38,084 nt of DNA, taken from assembly GCA_019307135.1 (NCBI GenBank), contig JAFDKF010000005.1, positions 1 to 38,084 of the forward strand, written 5' to 3'. The position numbers were made by a program, and so were the translations under genes. How positions within the stretch are numbered: position 1 is the stretch's first letter; every line of letters starts with the position of its first letter. Below, one piece after another: positions 14,084 through 22,016 of the stretch. The notes beneath the pieces are model-generated. The model was not told the DNA's origin. It did no database searches and worked only from the letters and a program-made list of their open reading frames with translations. This DNA comes from Deltaproteobacteria bacterium. GTDB lineage: Bacteria > Desulfobacterota > Desulfobacteria > Desulfobacterales > C00003060.

Positions 14084-15532
14084 ATGCGCCTGCGTTACAC
14101 CCTCCACCTGGTAGGGATTTTGACCTTCTTTCTCGGCCTGACCATGGTCTTTCCACTCCTTTTTGGCCTTTACTACCAGGACAAGAGTGTTGTGCCACTC
14201 TTGAAATCGATGGCGGTAACCCTGGGAAGTGGCCTTGTACTCTATCTTGTCTTCAGAAGCGCCAGGGGCGAGATCATGAGCCACAGGGAAGGGATGGGCG
14301 TGGTTGCCATCGGGTGGACCGCTGCCGGTCTTTTTGGGGCCCTCCCTTATTATTGGGGAGGCGTGTTCAACACCTTTGCTGATGCCTTCTTTGAATCTAT
14401 TTCGGGTTTTACCACTACAGGGGCTTCGGTGCTAATGAACATAGAGGCGGTCCCGCGGGGATTTCTCTTCTGGAGGAGCCTTACCCACTGGCTGGGCGGC
14501 ATGGGGATTATTGTGCTTTCCCTGGCCATCCTGCCGCTGCTGGGCGTCGGAGGCATGCAGCTTTACAAGGCAGAAGTCCCGGGGCCTGTGCCTGATAAAC
14601 TGAAACCCCGGATAAGGGACACGGCCATGGTCCTGTGGAAGGTCTATCTGCTTTTTTCCGCAGCAGAGGCCCTATTGTTCGTGTTAGGAGGCATGGACCT
14701 GTTTGATGCCCTCTGTCATACCTTCGGGACTATGGCCACCGGGGGATTCTCCACACGAAACGTCTCCATTGGCTCGTATCACAGTCCATACATCGATACA
14801 GTGGTTATTATCTTTATGCTGTTTGCCGGAATCAATTTTTCCCTTCATTATCAATGCCTGAAGGGAGATCTCCGTGTATTCTGGCGCAACCCGGAATTTC
14901 GTTTTTTCATCGGAGCGGTTGTCATCTTTGTTCTTGCAGTCAGCTTCAACGTCTATCATACGGTGTATCACACCTGTTCCGAGGCCATACGTTTTGGGGC
15001 GTTCCAGGTGATCTCCATTATTACGACCACCGGGTATGTCACGGCCGATTTTGAAAAGTGGCCCTCTCTTTCCCAGAACATATTGCTTTTTTGCATGTTT
15101 CTGGGGGCCTCGGCCGGTTCCACTGGCGGCGGGATGAAGTGCCTGCGCATAATGCTCCTTTTGAAGCATTCGTATAAACAGCTCTTTTGCCTGATCCACC
15201 CCCATGCAGTCACACAGGTCAAACTTGGAGGCCGCCCCATATCGAACGAAGTCCTCCACAGCATATGGGGATATTTTATGCTTTACCTGGGTCTATTTAT
15301 CCTGTGCTCCTTCCTCCTTGCCGCTATGGGCGTTGATGTCGTGACCTCCTTTGCCGCTGTTGCAGCCACCATTGGTAATATCGGGCCAGGGCTGGGAATG
15401 GTAGGCCCTACCGATAACTATGCCCATATCCCGGTGTTGGGCAAGTGGTTACTCATCCTGTGTATGCTCTTGGGACGACTGGAAATCTACACGGTTCTCG
15501 TCCTGTTTGTACCTGAGTTCTGGCGTAAGTAG
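14084..15532 (+). CDS. trkH: Trk potassium uptake channel subunit TrkH
   Basis: 482 residues, highly hydrophobic, with the fourfold TrkH/KtrB pore-loop layout. The filter-type segments are GFTTTGASV, TMATGGFST, IITTTGYVTADF and GNIGPGLG. It forms the membrane potassium-conducting subunit and works with TrkA directly upstream (no intergenic bases). Length and motifs are typical. The operon has no visible intrinsic terminator after the stop. Confidence 0.96.
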   Translation: MRLRYTLHLVGILTFFLGLTMVFPLLFGLYYQDKSVVPLLKSMAVTLGSGLVLYLVFRSARGEIMSHREGMGVVAIGWTAAGLFGALPYYWGGVFNTFADAFFESISGFTTTGASVLMNIEAVPRGFLFWRSLTHWLGGMGIIVLSLAILPLLGVGGMQLYKAEVPGPVPDKLKPRIRDTAMVLWKVYLLFSAAEALLFVLGGMDLFDALCHTFGTMATGGFSTRNVSIGSYHSPYIDTVVIIFMLFAGINFSLHYQCLKGDLRVFWRNPEFRFFIGAVVIFVLAVSFNVYHTVYHTCSEAIRFGAFQVISIITTTGYVTADFEKWPSLSQNILLFCMFLGASAGSTGGGMKCLRIMLLLKHSYKQLFCLIHPHAVTQVKLGGRPISNEVLHSIWGYFMLYLGLFILCSFLLAAMGVDVVTSFAAVAATIGNIGPGLGMVGPTDNYAHIPVLGKWLLILCMLLGRLEIYTVLVLFVPEFWRK

Positions 15533-15915
15533 GCGCGGCTTTCTCAGCACTACAAGCGATTCAAAGTAACTTCTCAATAACCTCGGGCATTTTTTGATCC
15601 CCAACTTGTTGAGCAGCTTCGACCCAAATGTCAAGAATTTTGTCCTTGACAAAAAGGAGGGGTTGTACTAAAAGAGACAATCGCTTTTCTATCGTATTTG
15701 AGTTGTTTAGGTGACTGTTTTTTATTGTTTTTTCACAGGGTTCCGAGCAAGTTCCTGTCATGACAAACCCATTCGATCCCCGCTATTTAAGGAAATCTCA
15801 TAAAGATACAGAAGAAAAACATGAAAGGAGGAGAGGCCCAAAATACCCGGAGTATATGTACAGTAGCCGAGACGGTAACTTATGTTAAGCCAGTAAAAAA
15901 GTAAGGAGGTATGCG
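15533..15915 (+). other. Intergenic region and sat leader
   Basis: 383 bases with no gene I would defend. It contains a small inverted repeat, GTCAAG...CTTGAC, at 15630-15650, the promoter candidate listed separately, and a TGTCATGACA palindrome near 15757. A strong AAGGAGGT ribosome-binding site precedes sat. A 66-codon reading frame on the - strand (15561-15761) has protein-like wording at its end but no ribosome-binding site. Confidence 0.5.
15646..15674 (+). promoter_or_regulatory. Candidate promoter of the sat operon
   Basis: TTGACA (15646-15651), a 17-base spacer and TAAAAG (15669-15674). The implied leader is about 235 bases. The -35 overlaps the right arm of a small inverted repeat. 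The -10 match is only moderate. Confidence 0.35.
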
Positions 15916-17283
15916 ATGTCAGTATTAATACCAAGGCCGGCGCCTCATGGAGGCAGACTTGAAGAAAGGGTTGTGCACGATCGCGAGTTGGGAAAGAAGT
16001 TGGCAAAAGGTTGTGCTGCATCATTCGATATTAGGGCCACTTTGGATGAAAATGGTGTGCCTGTAAGGAATGTTTACAGGGAGATCATGTCTATTTGCTA
16101 CGGCTTCTTTTCTCCTGTTGAAGGGTCAATGAAAAAAGCAGAGGTTGAGAGGATATTGAAGGAGAGAAGGTTGTTAAATGAATGGGTTTTCCCTTATCCA
16201 CTCGTCTTTGATATCACTGAAGAGGAACTTAAGGACCTGGGTGTTACAGTCGGAGACAGGTTGCTTCTGAGACTCAAGGGAAAGCCCTTTGCAATCCTTG
16301 ACATTGATGAAATATGGAGGATTGACGACCCGGAAGATTTGGCTCACAGGACGTTTGGGACGCCTGAAGCCAACCCCGAAGTCGTAAACGAGCCATTTAA
16401 CGCAAAAATGCCAGGCTGGGTTATCTACAAGAATTTGAGCCCGGTGGTATTAGCCGGGAAGTATCGGATCATCAATGAGCCCACATTCTTGCCGCCGTTT
16501 GATAAGTTCTGGTATCCTCCTCTCAAGTCCAGGGCAGAATATGACAGGAGGGGATGGAGGACCGTAATAAACCATCAGACCAGAAACGTCCCGCATGTCG
16601 GCCATGAGTTCCTGATGAAGGATGCCGCTTACACGGGCGATTTGGAACCCTGTCACGGCATACAGGTAAACGCGATCATTGGTGTCAAGAGACCGGGGGA
16701 TTATCCGGATGAGGCAATCATTGAAGGTCATGCGGCGGTTAATGAAGGAGGCTATATCAAGCCTGAAAGGCACATAGTAACATTCACTCTGTGGGACATG
16801 AGGTACGGAAATCCTCTTGAATCCATGTTACATGGAATCATCAGGCAAAACATGGGCTGCACGCACCACATGTTCGGAAGAGACCATGCGGCCGTGGGTG
16901 AATATTATGATATGTATGCCACACAGACACTCTGGAGCAAGGGAATACCGAGTTATGGTTTTCCTGATGCGATTACTGAGGTGCCGTATGGATTGCACAT
17001 CAGGCCTCAGAATATGCGTGAGTTCTGGTATTGTCCTGTGTGTAACGAGATCGCGTACAGTGAGTGCTGCGGCCACACAAAGGAAAAACAGAAATTCAGC
17101 GGGAGTTTTGTCAGGGGCATGGTGGCAGAAGGCCTCTTTCCACCTAAGGTTATCTTCAGGCCTGAGGTATACAAGGTGATTGTTAAGTGGTGGAAGCATT
17201 TTGATTATCCGTTCTGCAATCCGAAGTATGTGAAAGAAAAGGAACAGAGGCTTGAAGTCGATTTACCTGATATGGATATCTAA
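15916..17283 (+). CDS. sat: ATP sulfurylase (sulfate adenylyltransferase, dissimilatory)
   Basis: 455 residues. It catalyses sulfate + ATP to APS + PPi, the activating step of sulfate respiration, in the cytoplasm. The substrate-binding motif QTRNVPHVGHEFLMKDA is at residues ~217-233 and the second conserved block MFGRDHAAVGEYYDMY at ~319. A zinc-type cluster, CPVCNEIAYSECCGH, is at ~375-389, as in homo-oligomeric prokaryotic Sat enzymes. The ribosome-binding site AAGGAGGT is strong. It is transcribed with the small downstream gene. Arg codons are mostly AGG/AGA and the third positions look less GC-rich than in aprA, which may point to a different history. Confidence 0.97.
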   Translation: MSVLIPRPAPHGGRLEERVVHDRELGKKLAKGCAASFDIRATLDENGVPVRNVYREIMSICYGFFSPVEGSMKKAEVERILKERRLLNEWVFPYPLVFDITEEELKDLGVTVGDRLLLRLKGKPFAILDIDEIWRIDDPEDLAHRTFGTPEANPEVVNEPFNAKMPGWVIYKNLSPVVLAGKYRIINEPTFLPPFDKFWYPPLKSRAEYDRRGWRTVINHQTRNVPHVGHEFLMKDAAYTGDLEPCHGIQVNAIIGVKRPGDYPDEAIIEGHAAVNEGGYIKPERHIVTFTLWDMRYGNPLESMLHGIIRQNMGCTHHMFGRDHAAVGEYYDMYATQTLWSKGIPSYGFPDAITEVPYGLHIRPQNMREFWYCPVCNEIAYSECCGHTKEKQKFSGSFVRGMVAEGLFPPKVIFRPEVYKVIVKWWKHFDYPFCNPKYVKEKEQRLEVDLPDMDI

Positions 17284-17297
17284 TTAGGAGGTGTGAT

Positions 17298-17648
17298 ATG
17301 GCTAAGTCCATTGCAGTGCTTTTGGATGACAAGAGGTTGGCGAAAGTCAAGGGAACTGACCTTGAGGCCAAGGTGGACGTGATGTTTGGAGGGCAGTTAT
17401 CTTGCTTCATTTTGGAAATCGATGACGATCATGCCAAAGATGTCATGGATGCGTTTCATACGGCAAGGGTGGATTCAAGGGGTTTTATCACAGACGTGCC
17501 TATAGCATTTAACAGGGTGCTCTTTGAAGAGATAGCCAAGGCAAAGTCTCTTGGCACAAAGGCGATAGATGGGGTTTTAGGACGGGTAGAGGAGATTAAG
17601 GATCTTGCTGCCAAGGAGTCCGAGTATCTGCCTTGTCCGGAATTCTAG
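17298..17648 (+). CDS. Conserved-looking small protein in the sat operon, function unknown
   Basis: 116 residues, starting 15 bases after the sat stop with a good ribosome-binding site (TAGGAGGTG). I do not recognise a domain. The sequence looks like a compact soluble alpha/beta protein (MAKSIAVLLDDKRLAKVKG, then CFILEIDDDHAKDVMDAF) with an acidic, helical C-terminus ending CPEF. No membrane segment or metal-site motif is seen, only two Cys. A terminator 72 bases after the stop makes sat and this gene a two-gene transcript. A role linked to Sat or APS handling is inferred from position only. Confidence 0.8.
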   Translation: MAKSIAVLLDDKRLAKVKGTDLEAKVDVMFGGQLSCFILEIDDDHAKDVMDAFHTARVDSRGFITDVPIAFNRVLFEEIAKAKSLGTKAIDGVLGRVEEIKDLAAKESEYLPCPEF

Positions 17649-17720
17649 GTGTTTTGGTGGTAAGTTCCTGAGCGCCTATCAGCCCTCTTAGGCGTTGACC
17701 TTAGAGGAGTATAGAAAAAG

Positions 17721-17754
17721 AAAAGGGAGAGACGGTTCAAGTCTCTCCCTTTTT
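17721..17754 (+). terminator. Intrinsic terminator of the sat operon
   Basis: AAGGGAGAGAC, loop GGTTCAA, then GTCTCTCCCTT followed by TTTGTTTTTTG. The stem is perfect and lies 72 bases after the last stop codon. Confidence 0.92.
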
Positions 17755-17802
17755 GTTTTTTGTTTGCAAAGTCCCCTCCCCCACCCTAACCCTCAACACT
17801 GG

Positions 17803-17883
17803 GTGCCATGGACAAACTTGTTTGTCCGTGCCCGCTTTCCACTCGAGACTTTCTACACGGACAAACAAGTTTGTCCATGGCAC
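17803..17883. repeat. Perfect 28-bp inverted repeat with palindromic arms
   Basis: The left arm (17803-17830) starts GTGCCATGGACAAACTTG. The right arm (17856-17883) is its exact reverse complement, with a 25-nt loop. Each arm itself contains GGACAAACTTGTTTGTCC, an almost perfect palindrome, so several alternative hairpins are possible. It lies between the sat terminator and the qmoC terminator, in non-coding DNA. Confidence 0.88.
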
Positions 17884-17952
17884 CAAAACTGTTGACAAGG
17901 CGGCACAGTTTAACCGAACATTTATTTACAACGCATGTCTTACCCACAGCCC

Positions 17953-18026
17953 TTGTAGGGTGGGCACCGCCCACCGAAAAACCGGTTGCAACGTGTGAAC
18001 ATCGGTGGGCCATGCCCACCCTACAA
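17953..18026. repeat. REP-like 24-bp inverted repeat (GTAGGGTGGGC)
   Basis: The arms TTGTAGGGTGGGCACCGCCC... and its reverse complement (...GCCCACCCTACAA) have two mismatches in 24 bp and a 26-nt spacer. It resembles widespread REP-type intergenic palindromes. Only one copy is in this window. Confidence 0.75.
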
Positions 18027-18082
18027 ATTCTGTCCGCCATTGCCGCCCAACACCTACCCAGCCAACTACCAAAAGCTCCCCC

Positions 18083-18126
18083 AAAAAAAAGCCCCTTGAA
18101 CTGGCTTCAGGGCCAATTCAAGGGGC
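18083..18126 (-). terminator. Intrinsic terminator after qmoC
   Basis: On the - strand: GCCCCTTGAAttGGC, a short loop, then GCCagTTCAAGGGGC followed by eight Ts. It lies about 60 bases beyond the qmoC stop. Confidence 0.92.
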
Positions 18127-18187
18127 ATCTCGTATAGACTCTTGTGTTAGTTAGTTTACATCAATCCACAATCCAAAATCCAAAATC

Positions 18188-19336
18188 CTATTCACATGGT
18201 TCCCTCTCAGAATACCGGGAGTAGGCCATGGCCAGCGTTCGGTAGACCATGTGCGCAAGTTTGGAAAACGGCAAATAGGTAAACAGGCAAAATACAAGGA
18301 CCAAGTGGGCAAAATACATGGGATAGGCAATAACGGCTACATTTGCCAATCTTATATACTGAGAAAGCAACCCGGTGACGGCCAATCCAAGAACCAGAAT
18401 AATCAGAGACCAGTCAAAGTAGCTTCCTTTGCTCACATTAGCATCCGTATCTTTCAGCCGGTTTGAAATCATCAGTATGGCCCCCACAAGGAGGGCAATA
18501 CCACTGACATTTGCCAGGATCTTTACAGGATTAACCATGGAGTACGGGCCAGGTATCTGGAGTATATACAAAGCCACAAAGAAGATGTTCGTAACGACAA
18601 AGAGCCCGAGGAATGAAAAGAAGACGAGGATATGAGAAAGATACCGGCCTTTGTTTTCGCTACACTGGGAAAACTTGTTGTGGCTCAGAATGGTAGGAAG
18701 TGCACAAGCTATGCTCTTCAGAAAATCAGGGATATTTAGATCCTTCCGTTTTGTTTTTCCCTCTGCAAGGGCGTTCTTGTGGATGTCAGTCATGAACCTG
18801 TAAATCCCGATTCCAAATGTCAGGGGAATCCATACCATGGCCAGCGGGACAAAAATCAGATCCACAAGGAGGGTTGGAAAGAAATGGGCAAATTCGATCT
18901 CACCCTCCGGTATATGCAGATGGCCGGTTACTCCAAGAACAAAAAGAAAAATGGCTACCGGTATGGCGAGAAGCAACCACCAAAATCTGCCATCAGGGAC
19001 AATCTTGCCCAGCCACTTCGGCCAGGCATATTCCTGAATGCTGTAAGCCCGAACAGCATTCAGCACGTCTCCGGGCCGTGCTCCCCTCGGACAGTAAGTC
19101 GAGCAATCATTACAGTGGTGGCAAAGCCAAACGTCCATGTTGCCAACGAGTTTGTCTTTTAATCCCCACTGGGCTGCGATCATCTCCTTTCTTGGAAATG
19201 GTTTTTCGTCCGGAGAGATGGGACACACCACTGAACACGTGGCGCACTGGTAACATTTCTTGAGTGTCTCTCCCCCAAGTCCCATGAGCTGCTTGACAAA
19301 TTTGACGTCCGGTTCCACCCAGTAGCTATTTGCCAT
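18188..19336 (-). CDS. qmoC: Quinone-interacting membrane-bound oxidoreductase subunit QmoC
   Basis: 382 residues from ATG 19336, chosen because GGGAGG lies seven bases upstream; the ATG at 19342 would be too close. It is a fusion of HdrC-like and HdrE-like parts. The N-terminal ~110 residues carry two [4Fe-4S] motifs, CYQCATCSVVCP and CHHCNDCSTYCP. About six membrane segments with several His residues follow, fitting a b-haem-bearing, quinol-interacting anchor (for example WWLLLAIPVAIFLFVLGV and IFFVALYILQIPG). QmoC links the menaquinone pool to QmoAB and so to APS reductase. A 291-base gap full of palindromes separates it from qmoB. The stop codon TAG leads straight into a GATTTTGGATTTTGGATTG word array. 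Confidence 0.95.
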   Translation of the reverse strand: MANSYWVEPDVKFVKQLMGLGGETLKKCYQCATCSVVCPISPDEKPFPRKEMIAAQWGLKDKLVGNMDVWLCHHCNDCSTYCPRGARPGDVLNAVRAYSIQEYAWPKWLGKIVPDGRFWWLLLAIPVAIFLFVLGVTGHLHIPEGEIEFAHFFPTLLVDLIFVPLAMVWIPLTFGIGIYRFMTDIHKNALAEGKTKRKDLNIPDFLKSIACALPTILSHNKFSQCSENKGRYLSHILVFFSFLGLFVVTNIFFVALYILQIPGPYSMVNPVKILANVSGIALLVGAILMISNRLKDTDANVSKGSYFDWSLIILVLGLAVTGLLSQYIRLANVAVIAYPMYFAHLVLVFCLFTYLPFSKLAHMVYRTLAMAYSRYSEREPCE

Positions 19337-19365
19337 TTTCATACCTCCCAAAATTGACGATTTTC

Positions 19366-19440
19366 GATTGAAGATTGACGATTGTGAAAAGGATCTCTTG
19401 ATCCTTTAATATTCAATTGACAATCGTCAATATTCAATCC
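19366..19440. repeat. Palindromic element in the qmoB-qmoC gap (1)
   Basis: ATTGACGATTGT (19374-19385) and ACAATCGTCAAT (19420-19431) pair perfectly, extended by GATTGAA/TTCAATC on the outside. Inside is AAAGGATCtcttGATCCTTT. Copies of the word GATTGACGATT also repeat directly to the left, so it resembles the word arrays. Confidence 0.8.
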
Positions 19441-19469
19441 GTTCCCACTTAGAATATGGAGGTTGTTTC

Positions 19470-19524
19470 GGGGCCTTGACATTTGACACGATAGCCCGTG
19501 TCTCAAATGCCTGGATCTGACCCC
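19470..19524. mobile_element. GGGGCCTTGACATTTGACAC-ended element, short copy
   Basis: The left end GGGGCCTTGACATTTGACAC and right end GTGTCTCAAATGCCTGGATC-TGACCCC are imperfect reverse complements. The same termini, better matched, bound 23325-23478. This copy has almost no interior. Confidence 0.65.
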
Positions 19525-19547
19525 AAACCTACAGGCCTAATAGAGTG

Positions 19548-19620
19548 TTGGAGTACTGGAGTAGTGCGCAGCAACCAACGTGTCATCATTCCATCACTCC
19601 AGTACTCCATTGCTCCAGTT
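19548..19620. repeat. Palindromic word array in the qmoB-qmoC gap (3)
   Basis: TGGAGTACTGGAGT and ACTCCAGTACTCCA are perfect 14-bp complements, flanked by further TGGAG words (on the - strand TGGAGCAA, TGGAGTAC, TGGAGTGA). The array starts within about 12 bases of the qmoB stop. Confidence 0.8.
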
Positions 19621-19627
19621 ATCTTAA

Positions 19628-22003
19628 CTAAAAGCCCTTAAACGGATTAGGACCAACCTCTTCTATAGTTGCCATGAACTCGCTGATGATACCCGGAATC
19701 TTGTCGTATTCGTCAATGGCGATCTGGACCTGCTGCACGCGCTCTTTTTCAAGGGCCAGGCTCAATAATGCCTCACCGATTTTGTCCATGCGGATATCGC
19801 ACAGTTCGCTTCCCTTGATAAAGTGACATTGGTAGTCATCCCCAAACTTGCAGCCAATCAGCAGGGCACCATCCACCCCTTTGGACAGGGCATCCTTGAT
19901 CCAGACGACATTGACCGACCCGAGACATCTGACAGGAATGACCCTTACAAAGGGCGAGTACGTCAGCCCGTGCATCGCAGCCATATCAAGGGCCGGATAT
20001 GCATCATTCTCACAGGCCAGAATAAGAACCCTCGGTTTTTCGTCCTCCTCTGGCACGTCCATGGCCTTGACCGCAGAACCGATCGAGTCAATGTTGTAAT
20101 CTGAAAACCCGATAATACGCTCCGGGCAGGCCCCCATGCAGGTGCCGCACCTCCGGCATCGCGTCGGGTTTGGAAGGGGTGTTCCCTTTTCATCATCATC
20201 CAGGGCGCCAAAGGGACATTCTTCAGTGCATCGCTTACACTGGGTACACCTCTGGAAAAAGAAATCAGGGAATGTCATGTCCCCTGACCTGGGGTGAACA
20301 GATACACCTCGATTGGCGGATTCGATGCACTGAATCGCCTTGAGAGCCGCACCCATTGCGTCTTCCCTGCACTCCTGGATGCTCATGGCCCTGCGCACGC
20401 ACCCTGCCGTGTAAATGCCGGTCCTTCGGGTCTCATACGGAAAACAGATGAAATTCGAATCGCAATATCCTTCAAAGAGATCCAGGTCCCTAAAACCCGG
20501 TCCTTGTCGATAGGCCAGGTTCAAGACCGGATCATCCTTTGTGGTGGGTACCATGCCTGTACCCAGCACCACCATATCTACGCTCACCTTGATGTTTTCA
20601 CCAAGAAGGGTGTCCTTGGCCTCCAACACAAGGGAGCCATTGCCATTTTCAGACACGCCTACTATGTCCCCCTTGGTCAGAAAGATCCCTTCGTCTTGCT
20701 GGGCGCTCTTGTAAAAGTATTCATTCTGACCAAGAGTGCGCATATGTTGATAGAAAATATATGCCTTGGCGTCCGCGCCGCCGTCCTCCCTCACATACTT
20801 GGCCTGCTTCAGGGCAACCATGCTGGTAATGGCCGCGGCATAAGGAAAGTCTTCGTCACTGCCCTGGCCGGGACACTGCACAAAAGCCACACTCGTGGCG
20901 GGTTTGCCGTCAGACGGCCTCAGGATTTTGCCCTGGGCAGCCATCTCTTCTAACGCCACGTTAGTCACGACGTTTGCTAATTTCCCGTAACCCAAATGCT
21001 CAAGAGAAAGGGCCTCCTTGACCTCCTCGCCTTCTTCGCCCTCCTTTTTGGCTTCTTCCCCCTCTGCGGCCTCTGCGGGCTCTGCGGGCTTTTCAGGGGC
21101 TTCGAGCTCATAAGGCTTCCAACCCGTGGCCAGGATGACAGCCCCAAATCGCTCCGCCTCCGGATCCTTGGCCAGGATGTTGGCAGGGTTTTCGGGCGTG
21201 GCCTCGTCAGCCATGGGCGGCTGGGCCGGGGCCTCTGCACCCTCTGCCGCCTCCACAGGCGCTGGAATGTCCCATTTGTTCTTGGTACCGGTCGGCTTCA
21301 AGGTCACATCATACAGCCCGGGGGCCCCGGCGATGCGGGACACCTCTGTGCCTGTTCGTATTTCAACCTTGGGATGGGCTTCAGCCTCCCTGATAATTTC
21401 CTGAATTACAGGTTCCTGGAGGTCCTCGTAAGGGTGCACCGATGGCGTTTGCTTGCGCATCCTGGCTGCAAACCCGCCGGCTTGAGCCTCCTTTTCGATG
21501 ACCACGGCTTCATAGCCGGCCCTGGCCACCTCCAGGGCCGCACTCAGGCCAGTCACGCCGCCTCCCATCACCATGATCCGCTTGTCAATAGGCTCCTCCA
21601 GCTCAGCGGGCTCCGCCGGTAGAATCTTCTCGGCCTCTGCCATGCCCATGCGGAGATAGTCTTCAGCCATCTCCTGAATGAACTCATCCACTTCCCCTTC
21701 CTCTTGGGGTTTATGGCTCCAAACCACCCCTTCTCTGAGATTGACCCTCTGCACAACTGTCTCCGGGCCAAAATCAAAGACGTCGTATAGCACACGCCTT
21801 GAACAGGCGGCAATCACTGCGGTGTTCACCCCCTCTTCTGCGATGTCCTGCTTGATCAGCTCAATGCCTTCAGGGGAGCACATAATGGGATGGGTCTTGC
21901 GGACCTTTATCTTTGGGGGAACCTTTTTTTCCAGTTTCTCTATATCGAGGGCCTCTCCGATCCCGCAACCTGTGCAGATATATACGCCTAGCTTTTTCTC
22001 CAT
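19628..22003 (-). CDS. qmoB: Quinone-interacting oxidoreductase subunit QmoB (HdrA-MvhD fusion)
   Basis: 791 residues, with ribosome-binding site AGGAGG 10 bases upstream. After an N-terminal ~140-residue region comes an FAD-binding HdrA-like domain (IMVMGGGVTGLSAALEVARA, residue ~143). Two ferredoxin-type [4Fe-4S] motifs, CTQCKRCTEECP and CRRCGTCMGACP, are at ~587-625. A C-terminal MvhD-like domain follows from ~655 (RVLILACENDAYP; VRCLGSVNVVWIKDAL). It passes electrons between QmoC/QmoA and APS reductase. Unusual features are two Ala/Glu/Pro-rich low-complexity inserts, at about residues 250-290 and 303-340, next to the FAD-binding strand AVILATGWKPYEL. Start 13 bases after qmoA. Confidence 0.95.
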   Translation of the reverse strand: MEKKLGVYICTGCGIGEALDIEKLEKKVPPKIKVRKTHPIMCSPEGIELIKQDIAEEGVNTAVIAACSRRVLYDVFDFGPETVVQRVNLREGVVWSHKPQEEGEVDEFIQEMAEDYLRMGMAEAEKILPAEPAELEEPIDKRIMVMGGGVTGLSAALEVARAGYEAVVIEKEAQAGGFAARMRKQTPSVHPYEDLQEPVIQEIIREAEAHPKVEIRTGTEVSRIAGAPGLYDVTLKPTGTKNKWDIPAPVEAAEGAEAPAQPPMADEATPENPANILAKDPEAERFGAVILATGWKPYELEAPEKPAEPAEAAEGEEAKKEGEEGEEVKEALSLEHLGYGKLANVVTNVALEEMAAQGKILRPSDGKPATSVAFVQCPGQGSDEDFPYAAAITSMVALKQAKYVREDGGADAKAYIFYQHMRTLGQNEYFYKSAQQDEGIFLTKGDIVGVSENGNGSLVLEAKDTLLGENIKVSVDMVVLGTGMVPTTKDDPVLNLAYRQGPGFRDLDLFEGYCDSNFICFPYETRRTGIYTAGCVRRAMSIQECREDAMGAALKAIQCIESANRGVSVHPRSGDMTFPDFFFQRCTQCKRCTEECPFGALDDDEKGTPLPNPTRCRRCGTCMGACPERIIGFSDYNIDSIGSAVKAMDVPEEDEKPRVLILACENDAYPALDMAAMHGLTYSPFVRVIPVRCLGSVNVVWIKDALSKGVDGALLIGCKFGDDYQCHFIKGSELCDIRMDKIGEALLSLALEKERVQQVQIAIDEYDKIPGIISEFMATIEEVGPNPFKGF

Positions 22004-22016
22004 TGTTGATTACCTC

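Noticed and set aside
15561..15761. 66-codon - strand reading frame before sat
   Set aside because: Parts look protein-like, but there is no ribosome-binding site, no recognised family, and the region is the probable sat promoter and leader.
17786..18137. Small reading frames between the sat and qmoC terminators
   Set aside because: They are translations of the 28-bp and 24-bp inverted repeats, lying between two facing terminators.
20996..21622. Long + strand reading frame opposite qmoB
   Set aside because: It mirrors the Ala/Glu/Pro-rich codons of QmoB, giving a Leu/Gly/Arg-rich shadow protein with no family resemblance.
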